A DNA stretch of 15,392 nucleotides from Thermoplasmata archaeon (GCA_021797025.1 JAKAAK010000050.1:1-15392); one strand, 5' to 3'. Positions 1 through 8,132 are shown, numbered from the stretch's first letter. Translations and numbers: made by a program. Notes: generated from the sequence alone by a model not told the origin.

Positions 1-351
1 ATTCTTTAACAGAGCATTGTATATATTCATTAGATAAGATGTAGGATGCTGTAAATCTGCATCCATATTAATTATATATTTGCCATCGGCAATTTTTATT
101 CCCTGGTATCTAGCTATTAATGGAGACTGCTTGCAGTCATTAAATATATATTTTGAAAGAGGATTTTTATCACAGTAATTCTTTATAAATTCTCTCGTTC
201 CATCGTTGCTGTTATCATCAATGAATAATAATTGGTATTTTATTTTTTGCTTGGTTAAAATTGAATCAATGCTGGAACAGAGCAAAGGTAAATTTTCAAT
301 TTCATTCAAAGTTGCAAGAACAATAGTTAAATCGATATTTTGATTTTCCAT
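1..351 (-). CDS. Family 2 glycosyltransferase, dolichol-phosphate-sugar synthase type (partial)
   Basis: This is the N-terminal 117 residues of a GT-A fold glycosyltransferase; the 3' part lies outside the left window edge. The ATG is at 351 reading leftwards and the frame stays open to base 1. Visible motifs are ATLNE (13-17), the nucleotide-sugar loop IDDNSNDGT (44-52) and the metal-binding MDADLQHP (96-103). The last is typical of polyprenol/dolichol-phosphate mannose or glucose synthases (DPM1-like). Such enzymes move a sugar from a nucleotide donor to a polyprenyl phosphate on the cytoplasmic membrane face, giving the donor for lipid-linked glycosylation. That fits the neighbouring GT4 and DUF2079 genes. 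A TATA-like box about 27 bp upstream implies a leaderless transcript. The GT2 family is secure; the donor and acceptor are inferred. Confidence 0.88.
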   Translation of the reverse strand, partial: MENQNIDLTIVLATLNEIENLPLLCSSIDSILTKQKIKYQLLFIDDNSNDGTREFIKNYCDKNPLSKYIFNDCKQSPLIARYQGIKIADGKYIINMDADLQHPTSYLMNIYNALLKN

Positions 352-372
352 TTTAATAGTAATTAAAAATCA

Positions 373-383
373 GGATATAAAAC
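373..383 (-). promoter_or_regulatory. TATA-like box for the GT2 gene
   Basis: Read on the minus strand the sequence is GTTTTATATCC, centred about 27 bp upstream of the ATG at 351. This is the spacing expected for an archaeal TATA box serving a leaderless mRNA. It is a visual match only. Confidence 0.5.
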
Positions 384-516
384 TTATGAGTTGCCCTTCT
401 ACGAATTACAAAAAATCTGTAAATATTTTCTACGGTAGTTTTTATTCCAACTATAAGCAATTATACGTCAGTGGGAGTTCAATGGCCGAAGTTCTTATAA
501 ACTAATAATATCAATG

Positions 517-533
517 TAGTGTGTTGTATAATT
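517..533 (+). repeat. Left terminal inverted repeat of the IS
   Basis: TAGTGTGTTGTATAATT pairs with the reverse complement of 1540-1556 with a single mismatch (T versus C at the eleventh base). The same end, slightly decayed, recurs at 14786-14799. Confidence 0.85.
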
Positions 534-1455
534 AATATGCGTATGTCATCCCCCTCATAATATTGTAATAAACTACCTTAAGAGCTAATTCCTGTATAAT
601 ATACTCTATTTTCTTAGCTTTAATTACCTCTGTCATTACTCTTTTTAATCCTGAAAAATATATTTCTACAATCCATCTTTTACCATAGTTATTATTCTCC
701 TTCCACTGTTCCATGGAATTCTTTTTTATAAATCTTACAATCTTGGCCCTTGCATATGAACCTCTAGATTTAGTAGAAGCATTTTTCCTGGCAGGTATTA
801 CTGCATTATATCCAAACATATTGTAGATATATTTTGAATCGTATCCGCTATCTCCAAAGAGCCTTAAAATATTATTTTTCATCTTATTCAATAATACTCT
901 TGCAGCCTTAGAATCATGTGTATGCTCATCTGTAATTGTGAATGATAGTACAGTAACATCTTTTAATGATATTACCACATGCAGTTTTATCCATCCCTTC
1001 CTTTTCCTTTGCCATTTATGCCTTAAATAGTCTCCCCTTATTGTTATCTTATATCCTGTAGAATCTATAATGCAATCCAGCTTATTGCTAATATTATTTA
1101 TTTCAGGCTTAATTTTCCTTATCCTCCTGAATATTTCACTGTATGATATTGATTTTATATTAGTTATAATTGCTAAGGACCTTAGCATCACTTCAAGTGA
1201 CCTGAAATGTATATTGAATATTGACCTCAATCTTGCTAAATACATTATCAATGCATCAGATACTTTGTATGGATGGCCTATTTTACCATTATTCTTTTCT
1301 TTCAATAGAGTATCATAATCTTTAATGAATGATAGACCTGTAAGGTATTCTACCCTGTCCACAAGTGATTCATTATACTTTTCCCGTCTCCTGTTAGAAC
1401 CAATCCAGTATCTTTTTATACTTCTATTTATTTTATTATTGATTTGTGGAGTCAA
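532..1455 (-). CDS. IS5-family DDE transposase
   Basis: This 307-residue transposase would cut and rejoin the element ends. The N-terminal part has the usual helical region (IGHPYKVSDALIMYLARLR, about 59-77). The DDE catalytic triad is visible as IIDSTGYK (D131), FGDSGYDSKY (D202) and WIVEIYFSGLKR (E264), where the last has the family's E-x6-K spacing (K271). The start is a TTG at 1455, chosen because GGTGAT lies about 7 bases upstream as a Shine-Dalgarno and because there is no earlier ATG. That ribosome site is partly buried in a hairpin (1465-1486). The stop codon overlaps the left terminal repeat. The length is typical of the family and no frameshift is visible. Confidence 0.92.
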   Translation of the reverse strand: MTPQINNKINRSIKRYWIGSNRRREKYNESLVDRVEYLTGLSFIKDYDTLLKEKNNGKIGHPYKVSDALIMYLARLRSIFNIHFRSLEVMLRSLAIITNIKSISYSEIFRRIRKIKPEINNISNKLDCIIDSTGYKITIRGDYLRHKWQRKRKGWIKLHVVISLKDVTVLSFTITDEHTHDSKAARVLLNKMKNNILRLFGDSGYDSKYIYNMFGYNAVIPARKNASTKSRGSYARAKIVRFIKKNSMEQWKENNNYGKRWIVEIYFSGLKRVMTEVIKAKKIEYIIQELALKVVYYNIMRGMTYAY

Positions 1456-1464
1456 AGCAAATCA

Positions 1465-1486
1465 CCCTATATTTCACTATATAGGG
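1465..1486 (-). promoter_or_regulatory. Hairpin covering the transposase ribosome binding site
   Basis: CCCTATAT (1465-1472) and ATATAGGG (1479-1486) form a perfect 8-bp stem with a 6-base loop just upstream of the transposase. On the minus strand the second arm runs straight into GGGTGAT, the likely Shine-Dalgarno, so a transcript containing both arms would hide it. A TATA-like AT stretch at about 1501-1513 would place the native start near 1481, inside the first arm. The element's own transcript would then lack the full stem, whereas read-through RNA would fold. The mechanism is inferred by analogy with IS10 and IS50. Confidence 0.55.
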
Positions 1487-1539
1487 GTTTTTCCTTTTAA
1501 GTTTTAAATTTATTATGGGATAATTATTAAATTGAAATG

Positions 1540-1556
1540 AATTATGCAACACACTA
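1540..1556 (-). repeat. Right terminal inverted repeat of the IS
   Basis: Read on the minus strand it is TAGTGTGTTGCATAATT, matching the left end at 16 of 17 positions. The copy of the target duplication follows at 1557-1565. Confidence 0.85.
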
Positions 1557-1586
1557 ATATCAATGGAAAAATACTTTTATAATAAC

Positions 1587-2130
1587 ATGAGGAGGAAACC
1601 TGGGAAAGATTCTGATAAGGATGTTATAATGTGAGAATTCAAGAGAGAATTGGAATGTTATAAAAATATTATTTATGAACTAAAAAAACAACTGTAAATT
1701 GCAGAATGAGAATCCCGTAATTAGAAAAAAGATTTTGATAAGTATAAGGTAAGACACCCGGCAAATGCAAAGGTCAAGAATGGAAAAGCATACGAGTCTA
1801 AATCGGAGATAAAGGAGGAATGCATATGTAAAATTAAATAAATTTTAGGATTTTGTAAACAACCAGCTAAGAGGCAAAAAAGAGGGTTTATTCAAGTTAG
1901 TAATAAAGAGGTCCGTATAACCTACTAATAATAAAACAGAGATAGAAATAAGGTCGGTAGTTACACACTGCAAGCTATTAGGCAGTCCAAAGTCATAGAC
2001 GGGTGCGGATTATTTTACAATGGTATCCATTGTACTGGAATCCTATAGGGAGTAATGGAAACTTAAAGCTATATTACATTCCGGTAACTCAAACAACAAA
2101 ACTCTAACGAAAGCACACAAAATGAATTAA
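1587..2130 (+). pseudogene. Decayed, internally deleted IS66-type transposase
   Basis: Two pieces are readable. The first (1587-1841) is one frame from ATG with in-frame stops. It encodes a charged coiled-coil-like stretch (FKRELECYKNIIYELKKQL) and then DKYKVRHPANAKVKNGKAY, like the N-terminus of IS66-type transposases. The second (about 1842-2130) is in another frame. It shows VIKRSV, PTNNKTEIEIRSVV, LLGSPKS and TGADYFTMVSIVLESYRE, separated by stops. This is the IS66 C-terminal signature (PTNN.aE..lR..V, GS.RS..G). The catalytic middle of the usual 450-500 residue protein is missing. At least seven stops make it non-functional. It was dead before or independently of the IS5 insertion next door. 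IS66 assignment is by motif recall, with moderate certainty. Confidence 0.7.
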
Positions 2131-2134
2131 ATAG
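2124..2134 (+). promoter_or_regulatory. Possible TATA box for the first GT4 gene
   Basis: GAATTAAATAG is centred about 26 bp upstream of the ATG codons at 2153/2156. It overlaps the last codons of the IS66 relic, so the promoter may partly derive from transposon sequence. Confidence 0.35.
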
Positions 2135-2152
2135 TTTATTGTATTGTGCAAA

Positions 2153-3370
2153 ATGATGAAAATCCTAGTTCTATATCACTCAAACGTTTTTGACAAAAAA
2201 CCAGGTGCAGACCGACACATTCATTATACTTCCAGTTTGTTGTCTTCGTTGCACGATGTAACTCTAGTTACCTGGGGGCAAGGCACATCAAGAATTGAGC
2301 AGGATGGTAAATTAAAAATAATCCATTTCGGAGGCAATTCCACTAACAAGAATTCTATACAAAAATTGCATATTCCTACATTTATACTTGAGTCGCTATC
2401 TTACTTTGGAATCAATTATATATTATTCTTAAGGAATAAAGGTCCCAGCTACGAAGATCTGTCTTCGAAAATCGGTGTGGATTTCGATCTTGTGATAAGG
2501 GTATCCTTTAACAAAAATCAAATACCACATATGTTGAAACAAAAACACAATATTCCAGTTATTGAGCTGGCATTAGTTTCCGGGCTTCCTCATTATGTTA
2601 ATAATTTACCTGAATGGATGAAATTTCTTAACCATAAATCAGTATACCAATTTGAAATTTCAAATATTTTTTATAAAATGTTCAGGTTAATTATATCGAG
2701 ATTATATATGTCGGCACTTTCATCTAGCTCTGTGATTGCAGTCAGCGTATCCGATGAAGCACGGTTTAAAGCACTCGGTATAAAGGACGCAAAGTTTCTT
2801 CCGGAATTATATTATTTTGATGCCCCTAAGACATTTCAGAATAACGGAAATTATGTGCTTTTTTATTCAAATAGCTACGTTGGGGCATCTATTGCGATTC
2901 TCCTCATTATAAAAGTTGCTGCTAAATTAAAAGATATTCAGTTCATAGTAACCGGTGTTAATAATATTTCAGTTGGGTCTCAAGAGACCCCAGACAATAT
3001 TAAATTTACCGGTTATCTCCCAGAAGAGAAATTCAGGCAAACCGTTCAGGAAAGTGCATTGATTATCCTCCCTCTAATTTCAGGAAGTGGTATACAAACC
3101 AAAATGCTTGAGGCTCTGTTTATGGGAAAAGCTATAATTACGACTTCTGTAATTGCAAGCGAATTCCCAAATTTAATGAATGGCCAGGAAGCAATTATAG
3201 AAGATAACCCGGAAAATTATGTTACACATATACAAACATTAATGAAAGACAAAAAATTGAGGGAATGCCTGGGTAAAAAAGCAAAAGAATACTATAACAA
3301 AAACTTTGCACCAGAAATAGCTCTGAATTTTCTCGAGGATTACATTGAAAAAATTGCCAGAAAGAGTTGA
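2153..3370 (+). CDS. GT4-type glycosyltransferase
   Basis: This cytoplasmic GT-B glycosyltransferase has about 405 residues. It starts with a Rossmann strand (MKILVLYHSNVF) and a GADRHIHY loop. The C-terminal donor-binding half holds FTGYLPEEKF, then SGSGIQTKMLEALFMGKAIIT (about residues 309-330), which contains the conserved acidic residue of the GT4/Glycos_transf_1 fold. It would transfer a sugar from a nucleotide donor to a growing surface glycan; dTDP-rhamnose from the nearby rml genes is one possible donor. Tandem ATGs at 2153 and 2156 fit a leaderless start. A TTG at 2144 in the same frame is less likely, because residues before the second Met add nothing to the fold. It is not tightly linked to the next GT4 gene (about 260 bp gap). 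Exact substrate unknown. Confidence 0.85.
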   Translation: MMKILVLYHSNVFDKKPGADRHIHYTSSLLSSLHDVTLVTWGQGTSRIEQDGKLKIIHFGGNSTNKNSIQKLHIPTFILESLSYFGINYILFLRNKGPSYEDLSSKIGVDFDLVIRVSFNKNQIPHMLKQKHNIPVIELALVSGLPHYVNNLPEWMKFLNHKSVYQFEISNIFYKMFRLIISRLYMSALSSSSVIAVSVSDEARFKALGIKDAKFLPELYYFDAPKTFQNNGNYVLFYSNSYVGASIAILLIIKVAAKLKDIQFIVTGVNNISVGSQETPDNIKFTGYLPEEKFRQTVQESALIILPLISGSGIQTKMLEALFMGKAIITTSVIASEFPNLMNGQEAIIEDNPENYVTHIQTLMKDKKLRECLGKKAKEYYNKNFAPEIALNFLEDYIEKIARKS

Positions 3371-3496
3371 ATTACCTTTTATAATAAATATGGTGAGAAA
3401 ATGTGTAGAATTTGCAGAATGCTCTAATGTCGTTATATGAGATGAACCTGATTATAGATTTTCAACTTTTCCTTAATTCTTTTTCTATATTATAAC

Positions 3497-3507
3497 GTTT
3501 ATATAAG
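3497..3507 (+). promoter_or_regulatory. Strong TATA-like box in the gap between the GT4 genes
   Basis: GTTTATATAAG is the best-looking TATA box in the gap 3371-3631. Transcription would start near 3525, leaving a leader of about 105 bases before the GTG at 3632, or producing a short non-coding RNA. A second, weaker box sits close to the gene, so its role is open. Confidence 0.4.
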
Positions 3508-3600
3508 AACCCTAGTCAGTGTATCATACGATAGATAAAAGCAAAGTCAACTAATATTGAAACGATACCGTCAGCCTTTCTGATACTTTTATTACACATC

Positions 3601-3611
3601 AATATTTTATA
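3601..3611 (+). promoter_or_regulatory. TATA-like box for the second GT4 gene
   Basis: AATATTTTATA is centred about 26 bp before the GTG start at 3632, the spacing expected for a leaderless transcript. Confidence 0.4.
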
Positions 3612-3631
3612 TTACACTTCGATTACCTTTT

Positions 3632-4663
3632 GTGGTAACATATATTACTGTGGACTCAACTAGAACTGGTGTTGGTAAATATGCAAAGGATCTATATACG
3701 CTGCTCGCCCCGGAAAGCAAAATATTACAATTCATATTCAATGCCAGGTATCTGGATAACTTTTACAAAAAACCATACAGAGGATTTAAGAGCACCCTTT
3801 TTAACTACATGTTTTCAAATATCGCTTTTAAATCAGGCATAGATTTCATAAACAATAATCCAGATATTATCCATATAACATCCCAGACCATGAAACCTAT
3901 ATTCAATAGTAAAAAAATGGTAGTTACTATACATGATATAATACCATTTAACAGAAACCTCGCTTATAGCCAGATTCTAGAAAAACTCAAAGATGCATAT
4001 ATGAGAAGCTATGTTAGAAAATATCTTACCTATGATAATATCATCACCGTATCTAACCACGTTAAAAATCAGATAGTTACACAATTTAATATAAATGAGA
4101 GTAAGATATCTGCAATATCGCCGTATATACCGAATAATTTCTTCCCAATGCATAATATAGAATTTTTACGAAAAGAATTAGGGCTCCCTGATAATAAAAA
4201 ATTGATATTATCTGTATCTTCTGATGCGCCCAGAAAAAACCTTGCAATGGTCGAGAGTACAATGAAAAAACTAGACAATTCATACCAGCTGGTCAGGATT
4301 GGGAGCCAGGTTGGAAACAGTATTACTTTCACTAATGTCGATGATGAAAAGATTAATAAAATTTATAATGCATGTGATATGTTATTATTCCCAACACTGG
4401 AGGAGGGGTTTGGATACCCTGTGGTTGAGGCTTTTAAAACGGGATTGCCAGTACTTTCATCTGATATAGATATTATTAAAGAGGTGTCTGATGGTGCTGC
4501 ATTGCTTGTAAACCCCATGGATATTCATGAAGTAACGGAGGGTGTATACAGTATACTGGAAAACAGAAATTACTATATCACAAGAGGCTATGAAAGGGCC
4601 AAATATTATTCTCCAGGAAATATAAAGAAAAAATTATTATTGTATTATGAAAACATTAAATAA
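3632..4663 (+). CDS. GT4-type glycosyltransferase (mannosyltransferase-like)
   Basis: This is a 343-residue GT-B fold glycosyltransferase, typical in length. The N-terminal domain has TGVGKYAKDLYTLL (acceptor side) and VVTIHDIIPFNR. The linker and donor domain have SSDAPRKNLAMVES and LEEGFGYPVVEAFKTGLPVLSSD. The latter (about residues 256-278) is the classic EGFGxPxxEA motif with the E-x7-E pair that binds the nucleotide sugar. Such proteins often add mannose, rhamnose or glucose to lipid-linked oligosaccharides at the cytoplasmic membrane face. The start is GTG at 3632, since no ATG lies near the N-terminal fold boundary. The next gene follows after 44 bp with its own TATA box, so it need not be co-transcribed. 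Donor and acceptor cannot be read from the sequence. Confidence 0.88.
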   Translation: MVTYITVDSTRTGVGKYAKDLYTLLAPESKILQFIFNARYLDNFYKKPYRGFKSTLFNYMFSNIAFKSGIDFINNNPDIIHITSQTMKPIFNSKKMVVTIHDIIPFNRNLAYSQILEKLKDAYMRSYVRKYLTYDNIITVSNHVKNQIVTQFNINESKISAISPYIPNNFFPMHNIEFLRKELGLPDNKKLILSVSSDAPRKNLAMVESTMKKLDNSYQLVRIGSQVGNSITFTNVDDEKINKIYNACDMLLFPTLEEGFGYPVVEAFKTGLPVLSSDIDIIKEVSDGAALLVNPMDIHEVTEGVYSILENRNYYITRGYERAKYYSPGNIKKKLLLYYENIK

Positions 4664-4673
4664 AACGAGGCTA

Positions 4674-4684
4674 ATATTTATATT
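4674..4684 (+). promoter_or_regulatory. TATA-like box for the first DUF2079 gene
   Basis: ATATTTATATT is centred about 29 bp before the ATG at 4708, which fits a leaderless start. Confidence 0.5.
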
Positions 4685-4707
4685 CAATTCCCTTATGAAC
4701 TTCTGAT

Positions 4708-6342
4708 ATGGAGAAAAATACCGGAAGAGACCTTGCAATTATAATCCCCTTTTTTATTGTAGTTTCCATTGCGTCTTCTCTACTGTCATACATGAAATAT
4801 ATTACTTTTCATTCAAACGTCTTTGATCTGGGCGTTTCATCAGATTTAATAAAAAACGCACTTACTTCCCATGTTGTATACAATAAGTTAATTTATTTCT
4901 TTATGTATCCTCTTTACAGTTTATTTCCTTCACAGATAGGGCTTATGGTATTCCAGGATGTACTGGTAAATGCTGGTGTTTTTCCAGTATACTTCATAGG
5001 GAGGAAACTTATAAAGAACCATAACTATGCACTGTTATTATCACTTATATGGCTCTTTTATTTTCCACTTACTGGCGTTGAATGGTTTGATTTCCATTTT
5101 ATAGCACTATTTCCAACAATATTCCTTACCGGGTATTGTTTAATACTATACGATAAATTTAAGTCTTCATTATTCTTTATTTTATTGGCTATCACAACAG
5201 ATTACCTGGGGGCGGTAATAGTTATTTTTTACCTGATCATACTATTAATGAGGCATAAAAAGATTCCGAAGTATTATTATTCACTGCTTATCATATTAAT
5301 TCTAATAACATTTATAGGAGTTAACCTTACAGAACCATCATACACGCTGCAGTTTCTAAATATATCTGCAATATTAAAAAATCCATCGATAATTACTGAT
5401 TCTTTATTCAGAAAAATTCTATATTTTATTCTGGTTACAATGCCATTGCTGTTTATTTCCTTTTTTGTGCCTGAAATAATTCTTATACTTCCATATGCCG
5501 GGCTAGTATTTGCACATAACTATATCCCTTACTTCCAGCCAATATTTTACCAGTACCCTGCACTTATTGCTCCAGGAATTTTCATTGCAGGCGCTGTGTT
5601 CATTGGAAAACATGAGAATGTGAATTTTCACCATATCAATATGAAGAAATTTATCACAATGGCATTTGCGGTAGCTATTATTACGTGGGTTCTTTTGACA
5701 CCCTATGGAAATCTTGCAACTGACAATAACCACGATATGGCGGTAGCAAATTATCTTGTTATGGGGAATTACGGCACTTATTCAAATATACACTACACTG
5801 CATATGACAGTGAACTCCAGAGTATGATAAACTCAATACCTGAAGGCTCCTCAGTAGCCATCCAGAACAATATGCCGCAACTTGTTCAATTCTATAATTA
5901 TACTTTGCCGGTTAACGGATATAACGGCACCCCACAATATATTATCGCTGATCCATACTCAATCTGGTTTTATAATCTTGCAATTTCTTCAAATGTGATT
6001 ACAGATACACTTCCCCTTGTAAATCATAAACTGAATTCAGGAGATTATGGAATATTAATGGAGGAATCCGGAATGGTCCTCCTGGAGAAGAATTATAACG
6101 GCGATATAACAGAATTTATTCCATATAAAATCACTGTATTCAACAACACCAGTATAAACTTCATGCCACCCGGAGATTACAGGATAAACATAAATCACAA
6201 TATAACTATAAGTTCTGAACAGAAAACATTTACTGCGAATAATGAAAATGGCATTGTAAACTTTACTCTGAATGAATATCTTACAGGAATAACTGTAACC
6301 ACAGATCAGAGAACCACATTTACAATAACGCAGATTTGTTGA
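4708..6342 (+). CDS. DUF2079 family polytopic membrane protein
   Basis: This 544-residue integral membrane protein begins with a cytoplasmic MEKNTGRD and a first membrane helix at about residues 8-30. It is followed by the DUF2079 signature SNVFDLGVSSDLI. Roughly ten more hydrophobic segments run to about residue 332, including WFDFHFIALFPTIFLTGY. The last about 210 residues (from TPYGNLATDNN) are soluble, rich in Asn, Thr and Tyr and probably beta-structured; they likely face outside the cell. DUF2079 proteins are common in Thermoplasmata and bacteria. They resemble GT-C (PMT/ArnT-like) glycosyltransferases in topology and are suspected to use lipid-linked sugars, but the reaction is unproven. 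The setting among glycosyltransferases supports that role. It converges on a second DUF2079 gene 46 bp away. Confidence 0.85.
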   Translation: MEKNTGRDLAIIIPFFIVVSIASSLLSYMKYITFHSNVFDLGVSSDLIKNALTSHVVYNKLIYFFMYPLYSLFPSQIGLMVFQDVLVNAGVFPVYFIGRKLIKNHNYALLLSLIWLFYFPLTGVEWFDFHFIALFPTIFLTGYCLILYDKFKSSLFFILLAITTDYLGAVIVIFYLIILLMRHKKIPKYYYSLLIILILITFIGVNLTEPSYTLQFLNISAILKNPSIITDSLFRKILYFILVTMPLLFISFFVPEIILILPYAGLVFAHNYIPYFQPIFYQYPALIAPGIFIAGAVFIGKHENVNFHHINMKKFITMAFAVAIITWVLLTPYGNLATDNNHDMAVANYLVMGNYGTYSNIHYTAYDSELQSMINSIPEGSSVAIQNNMPQLVQFYNYTLPVNGYNGTPQYIIADPYSIWFYNLAISSNVITDTLPLVNHKLNSGDYGILMEESGMVLLEKNYNGDITEFIPYKITVFNNTSINFMPPGDYRININHNITISSEQKTFTANNENGIVNFTLNEYLTGITVTTDQRTTFTITQIC

Positions 6343-6365
6343 TAATATCTTTTTAACTATGTAAA

Positions 6366-6393
6366 CTTTGTATCAAAGACATAATGTATTATG
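6366..6393. terminator. Small hairpins between convergent DUF2079 genes
   Basis: Two short perfect stems follow each other: CTTTG/CAAAG (6366-6378, 3-base loop) and CATAAT/ATTATG (6380-6393, 2-base loop). The second overlaps the stop codon of the minus-strand gene. TCTTTTT lies at about 6348-6354, after the plus-strand stop. Archaeal termination mainly uses U-runs, so this is only a tentative bidirectional terminator. Confidence 0.25.
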
Positions 6394-8104
6394 TGTATAA
6401 ATTAGCATTTTTGACAGAATTGAGTGTATTCTTATTATCAGATGTTGGCATATCACTTTTCTTTTCGAAAACCATTATATGTGCTGGAGCATAACTATCT
6501 ATTACCATGTAATTGTGAATTATAGAATTGTTATTAACGATACTTTGCAGGGATATGTTTCCTCCTATTTTAGCCCATAGAGAATTATTCTGTATTACAA
6601 TGTATCTAAATTCAGGTAGGATATTATAATATCCTGGTGACCATGGAGTGGAATATATATTAAGGTGGTTGCTAAAATAAGGCATCAATGAGTTTTCTGT
6701 CAGTATGTATGAATCCGGAGGCAAATTGTGGGAAACATTGATGAGGAAAGAGGCAGCTCCATCTGAATACTCATTAAATATATCATTCATCGTGCTATGG
6801 TCAGTCTGGTGTATATCTGGAGGTGATAATAGCCCAAATGGTATAGATATAACAAGTACCACAATTATAATTATGCTTATAACAGGTATCCAGGTATTGC
6901 TATTATGTATTTTTGCATATACTTTCTTTGCCTGTAACCTTATAGATTTATTATGGTTATAAATATACTTTCCGAGAGATATTAAATTATATGTACCAAT
7001 GATTGCAGATATATATATAGCTCCTACTACCATAGCAGAATACTGGTAACCAAGCTGGTAATATGCTCCGTATGAGGATGGCATAGCATACATAATATAT
7101 GGTAGTAAAAGAATCAGTGATACTGGTGAAAATAGCGGAAGGTAAATATTTGAACTGAACAAAAGATTAAGGTAAAATATTTTTCCACCGGAATTTGTTC
7201 CAATAATTGATGCAAATTCTCCAGGGTTATGAAATAGTAATAATAACAATGCAATTGGTGAACTCACTGGTGTCCCTACTTCACCTGTTGTTGGTAGTGC
7301 TGAAAATGATGATATCCCGGCAATATCAGCTTTCATAAACTCAGCAAATATGAGATATCCATATAAAACTGCAATGAAAATAATAAAATAGCTAAAATTT
7401 TTTAGCCCGGTGGGTTTGGATTTTGCTGATAACCATGTACCGATTTTCTTTCCCCTCGATGTGTGGAGGAATAAGAATTCGTACAATAATAATACAGCAA
7501 CAATATAAATAAAATTGGCATGCAGGCTTATTATAAATGCCATCGAGATTATCTGAAGCACTCTTCTTTCGGTTAAAAAAGCATAAAATGCAAGTAAAAA
7601 GAAAAATGGAAGAAATGCCATATTGTGAAAAGAAAATGAAATGAGACTCTCTGTGAACGGAGAAAATTCATAGGCTAATAAAAACCCGATTGATACCAGA
7701 TAAAGCAATTTCACTGATTTTATGTGATCTTTTAATAGTTCCATTGATAGTAGGTATACTATATAACCTCCCATTACAATAAACAGGTCTTCGTATATCA
7801 TTATAGATATTGGGGATGGGGATATGTAATATACCGGCACCTGGGTAAATTTAAAAATGGAGAAATGCTGCGCCAGTGTATTTTCACCCAGCAATGGTGA
7901 GTAAAACACTCCTTCATGAATAAAAGCATAGAGGCTCTGTGCGTTAATTCCCAGGTCATAGGCAGATGTTCCCAGTGAATAATACTGCAGAACAGAAAAT
8001 ATGGAAAATACTATAAAGAATGCAATGGCTATTAAAAAGGCTAGAAAATCTTTTTTATGATCACGAATGTATTGTGGTATTCTTTCATGCAGATTAGAAA
8101 ACAT
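6389..8104 (-). CDS. DUF2079 family polytopic membrane protein (second copy)
   Basis: This 571-residue membrane protein is distantly related to the gene it converges on. It has a charged cytoplasmic head (ERIPQYIRDHKKD) and a first helix at about residues 20-43. The DUF2079 motif TSAYDLGINAQSLY follows, then AQHFSIFKFTQVPVYYISP and ISFSFHNMAFLPFFFLL. About ten to twelve helices run to roughly residue 425 (VISIIIIVVLVISIPFGLL). A soluble tail of about 145 residues starts with SPPDIHQTDHS and includes PWSPGYYNILPEFRYIVIQ. It matches the family pattern better than the first copy. It is presumably a GT-C-like sugar transferase, exporter or sensor at the cell surface; no activity is established. 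An AT-rich box about 26 bp upstream suggests its own promoter. Confidence 0.86.
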   Translation of the reverse strand: MFSNLHERIPQYIRDHKKDFLAFLIAIAFFIVFSIFSVLQYYSLGTSAYDLGINAQSLYAFIHEGVFYSPLLGENTLAQHFSIFKFTQVPVYYISPSPISIMIYEDLFIVMGGYIVYLLSMELLKDHIKSVKLLYLVSIGFLLAYEFSPFTESLISFSFHNMAFLPFFFLLAFYAFLTERRVLQIISMAFIISLHANFIYIVAVLLLYEFLFLHTSRGKKIGTWLSAKSKPTGLKNFSYFIIFIAVLYGYLIFAEFMKADIAGISSFSALPTTGEVGTPVSSPIALLLLLFHNPGEFASIIGTNSGGKIFYLNLLFSSNIYLPLFSPVSLILLLPYIMYAMPSSYGAYYQLGYQYSAMVVGAIYISAIIGTYNLISLGKYIYNHNKSIRLQAKKVYAKIHNSNTWIPVISIIIIVVLVISIPFGLLSPPDIHQTDHSTMNDIFNEYSDGAASFLINVSHNLPPDSYILTENSLMPYFSNHLNIYSTPWSPGYYNILPEFRYIVIQNNSLWAKIGGNISLQSIVNNNSIIHNYMVIDSYAPAHIMVFEKKSDMPTSDNKNTLNSVKNANLYT

Positions 8105-8121
8105 CTAAATCTATAAGTAAA

Positions 8122-8132
8122 TATTATTAATT
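8122..8132 (-). promoter_or_regulatory. Possible TATA box for the second DUF2079 gene
   Basis: The minus strand reads AATTAATAATA here, centred about 23-24 bp upstream of the ATG at 8104. The whole 8105-8271 gap is AT-rich and must also hold the divergent rmlC promoter, so placement is uncertain. Confidence 0.3.

Larger units (their letters stand above)
517..1556 (-). mobile_element. Complete IS5-type insertion sequence, 1040 bp
   Basis: The element carries one transposase gene on the minus strand. It is bounded by imperfect terminal inverted repeats (16 of 17 bases match) starting TAGTGTGTTG. The 9-bp sequence ATATCAATG sits directly outside both ends (508-516 and 1557-1565), a clean target-site duplication. 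The transposase frame is intact and the duplications are identical, so the insertion looks recent and the copy may be active. Nine-base duplications are known in parts of the IS5 family (for example the IS903 group). The ends could be shifted by 1-2 bases because TAATATCAATG also extends into the repeat. Confidence 0.9.

Noticed and set aside
1070..1507. Plus-strand open frames opposite the transposase
   Set aside because: They are antisense shadows of the intact transposase with hydrophobic, low-complexity products and no ribosome site or promoter.
2144..2152. TTG at 2144 as the start of the first GT4 gene
   Set aside because: Two ATG codons follow within 12 bases, right at the first Rossmann strand and at leaderless distance from a TATA-like box.
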